DNA of 64,000 nucleotides from Avibacterium paragallinarum (GTDB lineage Bacteria; Pseudomonadota; Gammaproteobacteria; Enterobacterales; Pasteurellaceae): NCBI RefSeq assembly GCF_900450705.1, contig NZ_UGHK01000002.1, positions 620,001 to 684,000 of the forward strand, read 5' to 3'. Shown piece by piece: positions 1 to 10,534 of this stretch (position 1 is its first letter; each line of letters starts with the position of its first letter). The notes under the pieces were generated by a model. It saw only the letters and a program-made list of their open reading frames with translations, ran no database searches and was not told where the DNA came from. The position numbers and the translations under genes were made by a program.

Positions 1-279
1 ATTGGACAGCCCATTTTATGGCAACCCTCCCGCGAGCAAGAGCAACGCTTACAACAAGATTGGGAAGAACTGATGGAATATATTGTCTTCGGTCGCCTTG
101 ATGAAATCACCGCACGCCTTGGCGAAGTGTTGCAACTTCGCCCAAAAGGGGCGAATAGCAAGGCATTAACCAAAGGCATCGGACGCAACGGCGAAATCAT
201 CGACACCTTACCGCTCGGCTTTTATTTACGCAAAAATTTCACCCACGAAATTCTGCAACAATTTCAACAGCCCCGCTGA
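1..279 (+). CDS. mutH: DNA mismatch repair endonuclease MutH (3' part)
   Basis: The reading frame is open from base 1 and ends at a TGA at 277-279, so only the last 92 residues are present. The piece reads [12 protein letters not shown] at its start and later [16 protein letters not shown] and [12 protein letters not shown]. These match the C-terminal part of MutH, the d(GATC) endonuclease that nicks the unmethylated strand after MutS/MutL recognition. The catalytic N-terminal part lies left of the window. The next gene downstream is a TerC/YgdQ family gene, the same order as mutH-ygdQ in E. coli, which supports the call. Confidence 0.93.
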   Translation: MGQPILWQPSREQEQRLQQDWEELMEYIVFGRLDEITARLGEVLQLRPKGANSKALTKGIGRNGEIIDTLPLGFYLRKNFTHEILQQFQQPR

Positions 280-418
280 TTTTCCTTTGCATAAATCTTA
301 GAAAGCAATATATCATAGCCATTTCATTTCAAAATACACAACGCAACAAGCCGAAAACAGAATAAATCCATAATGCGATATGATTTTGACTCACACGGCT
401 CATTTTAAGGAAACAACT

Positions 419-1141
419 ATGTTTGATTGGCTCGCCAGCCCCGAAGCTTGGGTGGCTTTATTTACGCTAACTGCGTTAGAAATTGTACTTGGCATTGATA
501 ATATTATTTTTATCAGCATCTTAGTCGGACGTTTACCCGAAAAACAACGCCAATCAGGGCGGATTATTGGGCTGGGGCTTGCAATGGCAACGCGAATTTT
601 ATTGTTGCTTTCCCTCTCTTGGCTGATGAAATTAACCACGCCACTATTTGAAATTTTTGCTCAACCCATCTCAGGGCGAGATTTAATCTTGCTCGTGGGA
701 GGCTTATTCTTGGTCGCAAAAAGTACGCACGAAATCCACCACGCAATGACGCCTGAAGAAGAGGAGGAACAAAGTGCGGTGAAAAAAGTGAATTTTTTTA
801 GTGTGTTAATCCAAATCGCCATTTTGGATATTGTTTTCTCATTGGACTCGGTGATTACCGCCGTGGGAATGGCAAGTCAAGTAGGCGTGATGATCTTAGC
901 CATTGTCATCGCCGTTGGCGTAATGATGCTCGCGGCAAAACCGATCGGGGATTTTGTTGAATCCCACCCCACTTTAAAAGTGCTAGCCCTCTCATTTCTC
1001 ATCTTAGTGGGCGTGGCATTAATCGGTGAAGGGTTAGATTTCCACATTCCAAAAGGCTACATTTATTTTGCAATGGGCTTTTCTGTTGTGGTGGAAATGA
1101 TCAACATTAAATTGCGTAAACGGTTGATTAAACGACTATAG
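419..1141 (+). CDS. TerC family inner-membrane protein (YgdQ-like)
   Basis: A 240-residue polytopic membrane protein with about seven hydrophobic segments. The two family signatures are visible: EIVLGIDNIIFISIL near the N-terminus and LDIVFSLDSVITAVG in the middle, each with an Asp inside a membrane segment. An acidic loop (PEEEEEQ) joins the two halves. TerC-family proteins are linked to metal (manganese) export or to metallation of secreted proteins; the substrate of this member is unknown. An upstream in-frame ATG at 380 exists, but the ATG at 419 is preceded by AAGGAAA at good spacing and gives the normal family N-terminus (MFDWL), so I use 419. Confidence 0.85.
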   Translation: MFDWLASPEAWVALFTLTALEIVLGIDNIIFISILVGRLPEKQRQSGRIIGLGLAMATRILLLLSLSWLMKLTTPLFEIFAQPISGRDLILLVGGLFLVAKSTHEIHHAMTPEEEEEQSAVKKVNFFSVLIQIAILDIVFSLDSVITAVGMASQVGVMILAIVIAVGVMMLAAKPIGDFVESHPTLKVLALSFLILVGVALIGEGLDFHIPKGYIYFAMGFSVVVEMINIKLRKRLIKRL

Positions 1142-1296
1142 TACTTAAACATATTATTATAAAAGTTCAGCGTAAGGTGTTTATCTAAAGATTGGGTAAA
1201 TAGTACGCTGATACAAGCTAACAAGGAATGTTTTAAGCTTGAACGACTATTATACCCAATGCAGTTAAATAACAAGAATTATTATTTAATTATCAA

Positions 1297-1830
1297 CTAC
1301 TTAAATATATTTCGAGGTTGTTTAACACGTTTAAATTGGCTGATTAATAATACGAGTAATAATAAAGTATAAAACGCAAAAATCACCACAATCCATTGTG
1401 CCATAGAGAAACCTAAAAATGACCAAGTAATCTCCGAACAAGATCCTGTTGGGTTAAATACAGCTGGTACCCAACGATCTAGTGGTAAAGTTTGCGGGAA
1501 TTCAGCTATATAAGAGCATTGATTCCAAGGTGCTGGATAAAGTTGGTAATCAACGTGCTTAATCGCTAATAACAGTCCCTTCACCGAACTTCCTAGCCCT
1601 CCTAGCAAGGCTAATAGGCGTAGAAGCAATGCTCTTGGGTAAAGTAAACCAAGCAATGCTGAAAAACTCAATCCGACTAACGCAACACGTTCGTAAATGC
1701 ACATTACACAAGGGGCTAACCCCATTCCGTGTTGAAAATAAAGTGCGGTGCTTTCTAGGGCTAATGTTGATACAAGTAAAAGTAACCAGCCACCACGATT
1801 CATTGATAATTGTTTAAAATATTTCAGCAT
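1297..1830 (-). CDS. dsbB: Disulfide bond formation protein B
   Basis: A 177-residue four-helix inner-membrane protein that reoxidises periplasmic DsbA and passes electrons to quinones. The first redox pair is visible as CVMC at residues 41-44, the same place as in E. coli. The second periplasmic pair is Cys105 (PWNQCSY) and Cys131 (PTGSCSE). Arg48 follows the first pair as expected for quinone interaction. AAGGAG lies 5 bases before the ATG. The gene is 12 bp downstream of nhaB, so the two are probably co-transcribed; nhaB and dsbB also sit together in H. influenzae and E. coli. Confidence 0.95.
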   Translation of the reverse strand: MLKYFKQLSMNRGGWLLLLVSTLALESTALYFQHGMGLAPCVMCIYERVALVGLSFSALLGLLYPRALLLRLLALLGGLGSSVKGLLLAIKHVDYQLYPAPWNQCSYIAEFPQTLPLDRWVPAVFNPTGSCSEITWSFLGFSMAQWIVVIFAFYTLLLLVLLISQFKRVKQPRNIFK

Positions 1831-1842
1831 TGCAACTCCTTG

Positions 1843-3387
1843 TTATACAGGCGTGATTAATCCAATTTGCATTAAAAGTTGGGTTAAAGTGGGTAGGAAA
1901 AACTCTACCATTGTCAGTCCAACTAAAGAAAGTACTATCGTATAAGGTAGTGCCATATAAACCATTCTTCCGTAAGATAAACGAATTAATGGTGCAAGTG
2001 AAGAAGTCAGCAAGAATAAAAATGCGGCTTGTCCATTTGGTGTTGCAACCGATGGCAAGTTCGTCCCAGTGTTGATGGCTACGGCAATTAATTCAAATTG
2101 CTGTGGTGAAATAATCTGTTGTTCTAATGCCACTTTTGCTTCATTAATATAAACCGTTGCGACAAACACGTTATCGGAAATAGCAGATAATACCCCATTG
2201 AAAACATAGAACAGCATTAACTGTATCTCTTCCGAAGCTGAAAGCACAAGGTTAATAATAGGAGCAAACAGATGCTGATCTATAATCACTGCCACAACGG
2301 AGAAGAATACAACGAGTAATGCAGTAAATGGCAACGATTCTTCAAAGGCTTTACCAAGTGCGTGTTCGCTGGTAATTCCACAAGCAGATGTACATAAAAT
2401 AATTACGCTTAGTCCGATTAACCCTACAGCGGCTAAGTGAAAGGCTAAACCAATCACCAACCACAAGCCCACTAAGGCTTGGATCACCAATTTAATACGC
2501 TCTTGATTGTTCATTTTAAGCTGGCGGTTACGGTCAAATTTAGCCAGTACGCCCCACACTTTACGCGGAAGTTTTGCACCATAACCAAATAAACGGAATT
2601 TTTCTACTACAAGGCAGGTCAATGCACCACAAAGTAAAATTGGCACGGTAACCGGTGTCATACGGAAAAAGAATTCGCCAAACCCCCATTTTGCTTGTTC
2701 TGCAATGATAAGATTCTGGGGTTCCCCCACCATTGTCATTACGCCACCCAATGCTGTTCCCACGGCAGCGTGCATCATTAAGCTACGCAAAAAGGCACGA
2801 AATTCTTCCAAGGTTTCGCGACTGTTGCCAATGTGCTTATCATCATTAATGTCATCAGAATCATCGAATTGTTTACCTGATGCCACTTTATGATACACGC
2901 CGTAGAAGCCCATTCCTACGCTGATGATGACAGCGACCACGGTTAATGCATCTAAAAACGCAGAAAGAAATGCAGCACTCAAGCAAAATGCAAGAGAAAG
3001 GGTAATTTTAGAACGGATACTGAGCAACAATTTTGTGAAGATAAACAGTAGCAACTGCTTCATAAAGTAAATGCCTGCTACCATAAACATCAGCAGTAAA
3101 ATGACTTCAAAATTTGCCATAATTTCTGCTTTAACGTGTTCAGGGTGAGTCATTCCAATCATCACCGCTTCAATGGCTAATAGCCCACCGGGTTGTAATG
3201 GATAACATTTCAATGCCATTGCAAGGGTTAAAATAAACTCTGCAACCAATACCCAGCCAGCAACAAAAGGGCTAACACAAAAAAACAAAATCGGATTTAA
3301 AATTAAAAATCCGACTATTGCCAATTTGTACCAATCAGGACTTGCCCCTAAAAAATTTTTCAAAAACGCTTGTGTATAACTCATCAT
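1843..3387 (-). CDS. nhaB: Na+/H+ antiporter NhaB
   Basis: A 514-residue inner-membrane antiporter (E. coli NhaB is 513) that exports Na+ in exchange for H+. About a dozen hydrophobic stretches span the whole length. Recognisable segments are [20 protein letters not shown] at the N-terminus and [20 protein letters not shown] near residue 450, a conserved ion-site region of the ArsB/NhaB superfamily. Two adjacent ATGs (3387 and 3384) exist; AAGG lies 6 bases before the first. The gene is divergent from fadR, as in enterobacteria. Confidence 0.95.
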   Translation of the reverse strand: MMSYTQAFLKNFLGASPDWYKLAIVGFLILNPILFFCVSPFVAGWVLVAEFILTLAMALKCYPLQPGGLLAIEAVMIGMTHPEHVKAEIMANFEVILLLMFMVAGIYFMKQLLLFIFTKLLLSIRSKITLSLAFCLSAAFLSAFLDALTVVAVIISVGMGFYGVYHKVASGKQFDDSDDINDDKHIGNSRETLEEFRAFLRSLMMHAAVGTALGGVMTMVGEPQNLIIAEQAKWGFGEFFFRMTPVTVPILLCGALTCLVVEKFRLFGYGAKLPRKVWGVLAKFDRNRQLKMNNQERIKLVIQALVGLWLVIGLAFHLAAVGLIGLSVIILCTSACGITSEHALGKAFEESLPFTALLVVFFSVVAVIIDQHLFAPIINLVLSASEEIQLMLFYVFNGVLSAISDNVFVATVYINEAKVALEQQIISPQQFELIAVAINTGTNLPSVATPNGQAAFLFLLTSSLAPLIRLSYGRMVYMALPYTIVLSLVGLTMVEFFLPTLTQLLMQIGLITPV

Positions 3388-3515
3388 TTACAACCTTAAT
3401 ATAAAATAAAAAAATAACTGTACTAATTGTAATATATCCACCTTTCAAGGATAATAAAAAATCTTTATTTTGTTATCTATATCACAAATTTTCCAAAAAT
3501 CTACAAGTAAAAAGT
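3388..3515. promoter_or_regulatory. Divergent nhaB / fadR promoter region
   Basis: This 128-bp, strongly A+T-rich interval separates the start codons of nhaB (leftward) and fadR (rightward), so both promoters must lie here. I see no unmistakable palindrome and no FadR-type operator. Exact -35/-10 boxes cannot be assigned with confidence because the region offers many TATAAT-like matches. Confidence 0.5.
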
Positions 3516-4241
3516 ATGAATAATCACCATTCTATTCTTAAAGCTCAAAGCCCTGCTGGTTTGGCGGAAGAATATATCGTAAAAAGTATTTGGAATAATC
3601 ATTTTCCTCCGGGTTCAGATCTCCCCGCTGAACGAGAGCTAGCAGAAAAAATTGGGGTAACAAGAACCACGCTTCGCGAAGTGTTGCAGCGTTTAGCTCG
3701 CGATGGTTGGTTAAATATTCAGCACGGCAAGGCCACAAGAGTGAATAATATTTGGGAAACGGCTGGCCCTAATATCATTAGCACTTTGATCCAACTGGAT
3801 AAATCCACAATCCCCGTGATTATCACTAACGTGGTTTCCCTGCGAACAAAAATGGGCGAGCAGTATATTCCCGAAGCTATTCAAACAGATGCAACTGCTT
3901 CATTAAAACTATTTGAAAACTTACCGCACTTAGTAGATACACCGCAAGCCTATGCGGAGTTTGACTATCATCTATACCGCTCATTTACTTTTATTGCGAA
4001 CAAACCTGTTTACGGTTTAATTCTGAACAGCTTTAAGGATCTTTATTACCAAGTTGCTTCACTATTTTTTCGCGAAGAAAAATCCCGCCAATTCACCTTA
4101 CAGTTTTATCAAACCCTCCGCCAAAGTTGCGAACAAGGCAATGTTGAACTTGCCATTCAATGCCTAGCCGAAAACCGCGAGCGTAGTAGCAGCATTTGGA
4201 AAGCAATGTTACATCATTTGCCTGAGGATTTTGGGGAGTAA
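3516..4241 (+). CDS. fadR: Fatty-acid-responsive transcription regulator FadR
   Basis: A 241-residue GntR-family regulator. The N-terminal winged helix-turn-helix is clear: FPPGSDLPAERELAEKIGVT, then TRTTLREVLQRLARDGWL and the wing IQHGKATRVNNI. The all-helical acyl-CoA-binding domain follows (residues about 80-230). FadR represses fatty-acid degradation and activates unsaturated fatty-acid synthesis, and is released by long-chain acyl-CoA. Length (E. coli 239) and the divergent position next to nhaB both match the orthologue. A strong hairpin terminator follows at 4275. Confidence 0.94.
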   Translation: MNNHHSILKAQSPAGLAEEYIVKSIWNNHFPPGSDLPAERELAEKIGVTRTTLREVLQRLARDGWLNIQHGKATRVNNIWETAGPNIISTLIQLDKSTIPVIITNVVSLRTKMGEQYIPEAIQTDATASLKLFENLPHLVDTPQAYAEFDYHLYRSFTFIANKPVYGLILNSFKDLYYQVASLFFREEKSRQFTLQFYQTLRQSCEQGNVELAIQCLAENRERSSSIWKAMLHHLPEDFGE

Positions 4242-4274
4242 CGCTATATTTGAAGAGATTATAGAGGTTTCAAA

Positions 4275-4302
4275 AAAAACGCCAGCTTCCACTGGCGTTT
4301 TT
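4275..4302. terminator. Bidirectional terminator between fadR and alaA
   Basis: Perfect 11-bp stem AAAAACGCCAG / CTGGCGTTTTT with a 6-base loop, giving a T-run on both strands. It sits between the convergent ends of fadR and alaA. Confidence 0.85.
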
Positions 4303-4309
4303 CCATACG

Positions 4310-5524
4310 TTACTGGCGATAATGTGCTAAAAACCGTGCGAGTTTGGTTAGTGCATCATCAAGTTGATGGACATAAGGCAAGGTTACAATGCGGAAATGA
4401 TCGGGGGCGTGCCAGTTAAAGCCGCGTCCGTGTACTAACAGCACTTTTTCCTGACGCAATAAATCCAGCACCATTTTTTCATCATCGTAAATATTGAATT
4501 TTTTCACATCAATTTTAGGGAACATATACAACGCCCCCATCGGTTTCACACAACTGATCCCCTCAATTTGATTAATCATTTCAAAGGCTTTATTTCGCTG
4601 TTCTAACAAACGCCCGCCTGGGAGAATAAACTCATTAATGCTTTGATAGCCGCCCAATGCGGTTTGAATGGCGTGTTGCATGGGGTGATTGGCACATAAA
4701 CGCATTGAGGCAAGCATATCCAAGCCCTCAATATAGCCTTTGGCGTGGTGTTTTGGACCATTTAAAATCATCCAACCTTGACGAAAACCCGCAACGCGGT
4801 AGGCTTTTGACAGCCCATTAAAGGTAATGGTGAGTAAATCAGGGGCAAGGGCGGCGATATGGTGATGAACCGCACCATCGTATAAAATCTTGTCGTAAAT
4901 TTCATCGGCGAAAATGATGAGGTTGTGCGTTCTCGCAATTTCTACAATGCCTTTCAACAAATCTTCACTATACACCGCTCCCGTTGGATTATTCGGATTA
5001 ATCACCACAATCGCTTTGGTACGAGAAGTGATTTTGCTTTTAATGTCTGCCAAATCAGGAAACCAATCCGCCTGCTCATCACAAAGATAATGCACCGCTT
5101 TCCCGCCCGCAAGGGTAGTCGCTGCCGTCCATAGGGGATAATCAGGCATTGGGATCAACACTTCATCATCATTATTCAGCAAGGCTTGTAACGACAAAGT
5201 AATCAGCTCAGACACCCCATTGCCAATATACACATCATCAACAGTTGCCCCTTTAATACCCTTAGATTGATAATATTGCACAATGGCTTTACGGGCGGAA
5301 TAAATCCCTTTGGAATCGCAATAACCCTGTGCCGATGGCAAGTTGCGTAAAATATCCACCAGCACTTCATCTGGTGCTTCAAAGCCAAAAGGTGCGGGAT
5401 TACCAATGTTCAATTTAAGAATTTTATGCCCCTCTTCCTCCAAGCGAAGTGCTTCTTTATGCACGGGGCCGCGAATATCATAGCAAACGTGTTCTAATTT
5501 ATCTGATTTAGGGAATTGTTTCAT
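4310..5524 (-). CDS. alaA: Glutamate-pyruvate aminotransferase AlaA
   Basis: A 404-residue class I/II PLP-dependent aminotransferase (E. coli AlaA/YfbQ is 405). It makes alanine from pyruvate and glutamate. Visible landmarks are the N-terminal HVCYDIRGPVHKEALRLE, the substrate-site ILKLNIGNPAPFGF, NPNNPTGAVYS, and the PLP-lysine motif SLSKAYRVAGFRQGW. The frame stays open upstream to 5638, but ATG 5524 has AAGGAT at good spacing and gives the family's usual MKQFPKSDKL start. It is convergent with fadR and divergent from menF. Confidence 0.92.
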   Translation of the reverse strand: MKQFPKSDKLEHVCYDIRGPVHKEALRLEEEGHKILKLNIGNPAPFGFEAPDEVLVDILRNLPSAQGYCDSKGIYSARKAIVQYYQSKGIKGATVDDVYIGNGVSELITLSLQALLNNDDEVLIPMPDYPLWTAATTLAGGKAVHYLCDEQADWFPDLADIKSKITSRTKAIVVINPNNPTGAVYSEDLLKGIVEIARTHNLIIFADEIYDKILYDGAVHHHIAALAPDLLTITFNGLSKAYRVAGFRQGWMILNGPKHHAKGYIEGLDMLASMRLCANHPMQHAIQTALGGYQSINEFILPGGRLLEQRNKAFEMINQIEGISCVKPMGALYMFPKIDVKKFNIYDDEKMVLDLLRQEKVLLVHGRGFNWHAPDHFRIVTLPYVHQLDDALTKLARFLAHYRQ

Positions 5525-5668
5525 TGTGGTAATCCTTGTTGCGATACAGAAATAGTGCAAATGTCTTTTAGCGTAAATTTCACCATTCGATTTCAAAAAA
5601 ATTGGCTTTTTTCCCCGCACTTTACGCTTATTTTGCAAAGATGGAAAGATTTTGTAAAAAAATCTCTG

Positions 5669-5678
5669 AAAGTGCGGT
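5669..5678 (+). repeat. Uptake signal sequence between alaA and menF
   Basis: AAAGTGCGGT, a full match to the H. influenzae type DNA-uptake signal core, in the divergent alaA/menF gap. Further copies lie inside menF (5930-5939), menH and many other genes in the window. Confidence 0.85.
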
Positions 5679-5731
5679 AGAATTAGCCCCTATTTTTAAC
5701 TTATTTTTCTGGCAAAGACAACGCTTTTTCA

Positions 5732-7006
5732 ATGGATAATTTGCAATCAATAAAACAATGGTTTATGGATCAGCTTTACAACGCTTCTGCCACTCAGCAG
5801 AGCATTGCCTGCGTGGAATATGTGGCAGAAATGGATCTGAATTTATTAAGCTGGTTAAAAGGGCAAACCATCTATCCACAATGTTATTTGCATTTTCGCG
5901 ACAGCCCCACCACCTTCGCGACGATTGGAAAAGTGCGGTCATTTTTGAGCCTAGATTTGGTACAAGCGTTCATTCAACAAACCACTTATCCGCTCGTGGG
6001 TGGCGTGCAGTTTTATGGCGAATGCCAGTTTATCTTGCCACGTCTTTTGCTCTTACAACAAGAAAACAAGCTAAAAATTCAACTATTTATAGATAATAAC
6101 CAGCCTTTCGCACAAGAATATGAAGCCTGTGCTGTGGCATTAAAAACCTTTGAAAAACACACCGCACTTTTGCCGATTCGCCAATCCATTCATTTTGTCA
6201 AAAAATGGGCGGAACAAGCCGAGTGGTGTGATTGGGTGGAAAAGGCATTAGACCAAATTCAGCAAGGGCGGCTGAATAAAATCGTTCTCGCCAATGAAAC
6301 TTTGTTCCAATCTGAAGGGGCGATTGATGCGAAGGATTTTTTGGCGGAAAGTGAACGCTATAATGTGGGTTGCTACCATTTTTTATTTGCCGAAAATGCG
6401 GATCGTGTTTTCATTGGCTCAAGCCCAGAGCGATTATATCAACGCATTGACCATACACTCCAAACGGAGGCGTTAGCTGGCACGGCGTTAGTGGGGGAAA
6501 CGAAGCAGGAAACCCAACAGCACGCTAACTGGCTATTGCAAGATGAAAAAAATATCTACGAAAATCAATTAGTGGTCGAGGATATTCAGCAGCATTTAGC
6601 CCCTTATAGCCAGCAAATTCAGATTGCTGAATTAGGCTTGAAGCCGCTGCGACAAGTGCAACATTTAAGACGGCAAATCTGCGTGCAACTTCAGCCCGAA
6701 TACGGCGATAGCACCTTGTTAGCCGCCATTCACCCCACCGCCGCGGTGGCAGGTTTTAGGCGAGATGAAGCCCTAGCCTTTTTACGCCAAACGGAAACCT
6801 TTGATCGCCATTGGTACGCGGGAACATTTGGCATTATGAGCCAAAAATGGGCAGAATTTTGCGTAACCATTCGCTCCGCATTCATTGAACGAGAGCAAAT
6901 TCGCGTTTTTGCGGGGGCAGGGATTGTTGAAGACTCAATTCCCTTGTTAGAATGGCAAGAAATTGAACGTAAAGCCTTAGGATTAATTTCATTATTACAA
7001 GAATAA
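5732..7006 (+). CDS. menF: Isochorismate synthase MenF
   Basis: A 424-residue chorismate-binding enzyme that isomerises chorismate to isochorismate, the entry step of menaquinone synthesis. The C-terminal chorismate-utilising domain carries LNKIVLANET (catalytic Lys region), FIGSSPERLYQR, LQTEALAGTA, LLQDEKNIYEN, HPTAAVAGF, and a terminal AGAGIVEDS. Length is close to E. coli MenF (431). The gene is 15 bp upstream of menD in a menF-menD-menH operon. The ATG has no strong Shine-Dalgarno. Two or more uptake signals lie inside the coding region. Confidence 0.94.
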   Translation: MDNLQSIKQWFMDQLYNASATQQSIACVEYVAEMDLNLLSWLKGQTIYPQCYLHFRDSPTTFATIGKVRSFLSLDLVQAFIQQTTYPLVGGVQFYGECQFILPRLLLLQQENKLKIQLFIDNNQPFAQEYEACAVALKTFEKHTALLPIRQSIHFVKKWAEQAEWCDWVEKALDQIQQGRLNKIVLANETLFQSEGAIDAKDFLAESERYNVGCYHFLFAENADRVFIGSSPERLYQRIDHTLQTEALAGTALVGETKQETQQHANWLLQDEKNIYENQLVVEDIQQHLAPYSQQIQIAELGLKPLRQVQHLRRQICVQLQPEYGDSTLLAAIHPTAAVAGFRRDEALAFLRQTETFDRHWYAGTFGIMSQKWAEFCVTIRSAFIEREQIRVFAGAGIVEDSIPLLEWQEIERKALGLISLLQE

Positions 7007-7021
7007 GAAAGGGAGAATACT

Positions 7022-8728
7022 ATGTCAGTGAGTGTATTTAATCGTTGTTGGTCAAAAGTGATCTTAGAAACACTTGTGCGGCAAGGCGTTAGCCATTTTT
7101 GTATTGCTCCTGGTTCACGCTCCACCCCGCTCACCTTAGAGGCAGCACGCCTTGAACAAGGGGGACGAGCAAAATGCCATACGCATTTTGATGAACGCGG
7201 TTTAGGCTTTCTCGCTTTAGGCTTAGCCAAGGCGAGCAAAAAAACAGTGGCGATTATCGTAACCTCAGGAACAGCAGTGGCGAACCTTTATCCTGCGGTG
7301 ATCGAAGCCCGCCAAAGTGGGGGGAATTTAATCGTGCTGAGTGCGGATCGCCCGCCTGAGTTACTTGAATGCGGAGCAAATCAAGCCATTTTGCAACAAC
7401 ATATTTTCGCTGACTACCCAGTGGCGAGTATCAATCTGCCTCGACCAAGCCAAGATTATGCCCCGAATTGGTTGATTTCCACGTTGGAACAGGCTTGTTA
7501 TCGCCAACGAAATCAAGCGGGCGTGGTGCATATCAATGTGCCATTTGCTGAACCGATGTATGAAGCCAATGAGGACGCGATTGAGCATCACCCTTGGCTT
7601 GCTCCATTGCAAACTTGGTTTAATCAACATAAAAGCTGGAACAACTACCAAAAACCACAAAAAGAAGTGGTAATGCACGAAAATTGGGATCACTGGCGAA
7701 CCCAACGCGGAATTATTTTGGTCGGCAAGCTCCCTCTGGAGCAAGCAATGGGCATTCGTGCTTGGGCGGAAACGCAAGGCTGGATTATGCTCACCGATAT
7801 TCAATCAGGCGTTGAGCCAACGCTCCCTTACGCGGATATTTGGCTGGCGAACAAAACTGTACAACAAAAATTATTGCAGGCGGACATTGTCGTGCAATTC
7901 GGTTCGCATTTTATCAGCAAACGAATTAATCAATTTATGTCAGCCTTCAAAGGGGAATATTGGATCGTTGAGCCTTCTGATAAGGCAGTCGATCCCCATC
8001 ATCACGCCCACACTCGCTTTAACGGCAAAATTTATCATTGGTTGCGTTCTCACCCGCCATTGCGTCAAAAACCTTGGCTGTTAGAGCCAATCGCTCTCGC
8101 CAAATTCTGTGCGAGCTTTGTAGAACAGCAAGTAGGGGGCAATCTCAATGAGGCTTCACTTGCACACCATTTAGAGCGTTTACTGCCGAGTAACGGCATA
8201 CTCTTTTTAGGCAATAGCTTGTTTGTGCGTCTAGTCGATGCCCTCACAAAATTGCCTGAAGGTTACCCTGTTTACACCAATCGCGGTGCAAGTGGCATTG
8301 ATGGCTTATTCGCCACCGCAGCGGGCTTGAGTATTGGCTCAAATCAACCGCTTGTGGCAATGCTAGGCGATACTTCCGCCCTTTACGATCTCAACTCCCT
8401 TGCCTTGTTCAAACAGGTCAATCAACCGACCATTCTGTTTGTGATCAATAATAATGGTGGAGCGATTTTTGATATGCTACCTGTGGATGAGGAAATGAAA
8501 GAGAAATTTTATCGAATGCCGCATAATCTTGATCTTTCACACGCCGCGGCAATGTTTGATCTCAAATATGCCCGCCCTTACACTTGGGCAGATTTGAGTT
8601 CCGTTCTCAAACAAGCCTACTTCCGCCGCGAAACCACCTTAATTGAAATTAAAGTGAACAGCACGGACGGCAGCACCATTTACAAACGCCTAATTGAACA
8701 AATTAGCAACGCGGTTATCGGTGCTTAA
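7022..8728 (+). CDS. menD: SEPHCHC synthase MenD
   Basis: A 568-residue thiamine-diphosphate enzyme that joins isochorismate and 2-oxoglutarate to form SEPHCHC in menaquinone synthesis. Visible features are the N-terminal pyrimidine-binding part (SHFCIAPGSRSTPL, then HFDERGLGFLALGLAKAS and TSGTAVANLYPAVIEA). The ThDP/Mg motif GDTSALYDLNSLALFKQ is followed by VINNNGGAIFDMLP. AAGGGAGAATACT precedes the ATG. It lies 15 bp after menF and 15 bp before menH. Confidence 0.95.
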   Translation: MSVSVFNRCWSKVILETLVRQGVSHFCIAPGSRSTPLTLEAARLEQGGRAKCHTHFDERGLGFLALGLAKASKKTVAIIVTSGTAVANLYPAVIEARQSGGNLIVLSADRPPELLECGANQAILQQHIFADYPVASINLPRPSQDYAPNWLISTLEQACYRQRNQAGVVHINVPFAEPMYEANEDAIEHHPWLAPLQTWFNQHKSWNNYQKPQKEVVMHENWDHWRTQRGIILVGKLPLEQAMGIRAWAETQGWIMLTDIQSGVEPTLPYADIWLANKTVQQKLLQADIVVQFGSHFISKRINQFMSAFKGEYWIVEPSDKAVDPHHHAHTRFNGKIYHWLRSHPPLRQKPWLLEPIALAKFCASFVEQQVGGNLNEASLAHHLERLLPSNGILFLGNSLFVRLVDALTKLPEGYPVYTNRGASGIDGLFATAAGLSIGSNQPLVAMLGDTSALYDLNSLALFKQVNQPTILFVINNNGGAIFDMLPVDEEMKEKFYRMPHNLDLSHAAAMFDLKYARPYTWADLSSVLKQAYFRRETTLIEIKVNSTDGSTIYKRLIEQISNAVIGA

Positions 8729-8743
8729 CACAGAGGCGGAAAA

Positions 8744-9487
8744 ATGATGCCTCACCTTGTTTTCTTGCACGGTTTACTCGGCACGAAAGCTGATTGGAAA
8801 AACGTCATCAAAAACTTACCGCACTTTACTTGCACCGCTCTCGATCTCCCCTTACACGGGGAGAATAAAGGGCTTCGCGTAACCAATTTTACTGAAACCG
8901 CTAGCGTGTTAAGCGAGCAAATTCAAAGTGCGGTGGGAAATCAACCGTATTTTTTGGTGGGCTATTCACTCGGCGGACGGATTGCTCTTTATTACGGCTT
9001 AGAAGCCAAGGTTGCAAAAGGAAATTTACAAGGGCTTATTTTAGAGGGAGCAAATTTAGGCTTATGCACGGAACAAGAACGACAACAACGCTGGCAAAAT
9101 GATTGTCTTTGGGCTGAACGCTTTGCACAGCAACCGCCTCATCAAGTGTTAGAAGATTGGTATCAGCAACCGGTTTTCGCTCACTTAACCGCTATACAAC
9201 GGCAACGCCTGATCCAACTACGCCAGTCCAACTGTGGTGAGAACATCGCTCAAATGCTCAAAGCCACCAGCCTCGCCAAGCAACCTGATTTCCGCCCAAA
9301 AGTGCGGTCAAATTCTCTACCCATTTTTTATCTGTGCGGTGAAAAAGATAACAAATTCCGCCGAATGGCTGAAGAAAACCTGCTCAATTATCACCTAATC
9401 CCCAACGCAGGACATAATGCCCACCTCGAAAATCCCCAAGCGTTTGCAGAAAAGTTAGTGTTGTTAATGAATAGTATAGCCGTTTAA
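8744..9487 (+). CDS. menH: SHCHC synthase MenH
   Basis: A 247-residue alpha/beta-hydrolase that eliminates pyruvate from SEPHCHC. It has the early HGLLGTKADW oxyanion region, the nucleophile elbow GYSLGGR (Ser at about residue 85), a late Asp region (YLCGEKDNKFR) and the catalytic His in NAGHNAHLENP. GAGG lies 7 bases before the first of two adjacent ATGs (8744 and 8747), so the first is taken. Three uptake signals lie in or near the gene. It is the last gene of the men operon. Confidence 0.93.
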   Translation: MMPHLVFLHGLLGTKADWKNVIKNLPHFTCTALDLPLHGENKGLRVTNFTETASVLSEQIQSAVGNQPYFLVGYSLGGRIALYYGLEAKVAKGNLQGLILEGANLGLCTEQERQQRWQNDCLWAERFAQQPPHQVLEDWYQQPVFAHLTAIQRQRLIQLRQSNCGENIAQMLKATSLAKQPDFRPKVRSNSLPIFYLCGEKDNKFRRMAEENLLNYHLIPNAGHNAHLENPQAFAEKLVLLMNSIAV

Positions 9488-9492
9488 TAATA

Positions 9493-9513
9493 AAGCCCTG
9501 TAATTCAGGGCTT
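9493..9513. terminator. Hairpin after menH
   Basis: Perfect stem AAGCCCTG / CAGGGCTT with a 5-base loop, 6 bases after the menH stop. There is no T-run on the plus strand, so by itself it may act as a 3'-end stabiliser rather than a full terminator. Confidence 0.55.
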
Positions 9514-9548
9514 CACGAGATCATGCAGTATAATTCAAAAGAATATAA

Positions 9549-9587
9549 AAATACCCGCTGTATAGCCAGCGGGTATTTAGATTTTTT
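9549..9587. terminator. Bidirectional terminator between menH and adk
   Basis: A 12-bp stem (9549-9560 with 9567-9578, core ATACCCGCTG / CAGCGGGTAT) and a 6-base loop, followed by AGATTTTTTAT on the plus strand and TTTTATATTC on the minus strand. It lies between convergent menH and adk. Confidence 0.85.
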
Positions 9588-9593
9588 ATCACA

Positions 9594-9603
9594 AAAGTGC
9601 GGT
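9594..9603 (+). repeat. Uptake signal sequence downstream of adk
   Basis: AAAGTGCGGT core, just after the adk stop and beside the shared terminator. Confidence 0.8.
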
Positions 9604-9608
9604 GTAAA

Positions 9609-10292
<684 letters not shown>

Positions 10293-10358
10293 TTATTGCC
10301 CCAAAAACTCAATACTCGCATAACGATATGGATCAATTTTACTCAAAATAATAACGAA

Positions 10359-10368
10359 AAAGTGCGGT
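10359..10368 (+). repeat. Uptake signal sequence upstream of the PTS gene
   Basis: AAAGTGCGGT core in the 281-bp divergent gap between adk and the PTS permease gene. No other clear regulatory palindrome is visible in that gap. Confidence 0.8.
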
Positions 10369-10534
10369 GATTTTTTTGTATGTTTTTGGGAGGATTAGAG
10401 CGTGTCGTTTTTTAGTGGTTAAATAAGTGTAGTTTGATCTCGCAGTGAAATTTTTTCGCTTTCAGACTAGCCACGCTTAATCGTTTTAGTTAGAATTCGT
10501 TCATTTTATTAATCGCAATTAAGAGGACAATCTT

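Noticed and set aside
1142-1296. A small gene or terminator between terC and dsbB
   Set aside because: The short open frame there has no ribosome site and no convincing hairpin; the only repeat is a 9-base ACGACTATA-like match.
10400-10480. A CRP-type operator upstream of the PTS gene
   Set aside because: The best match keeps too few of the conserved positions to separate it from chance.
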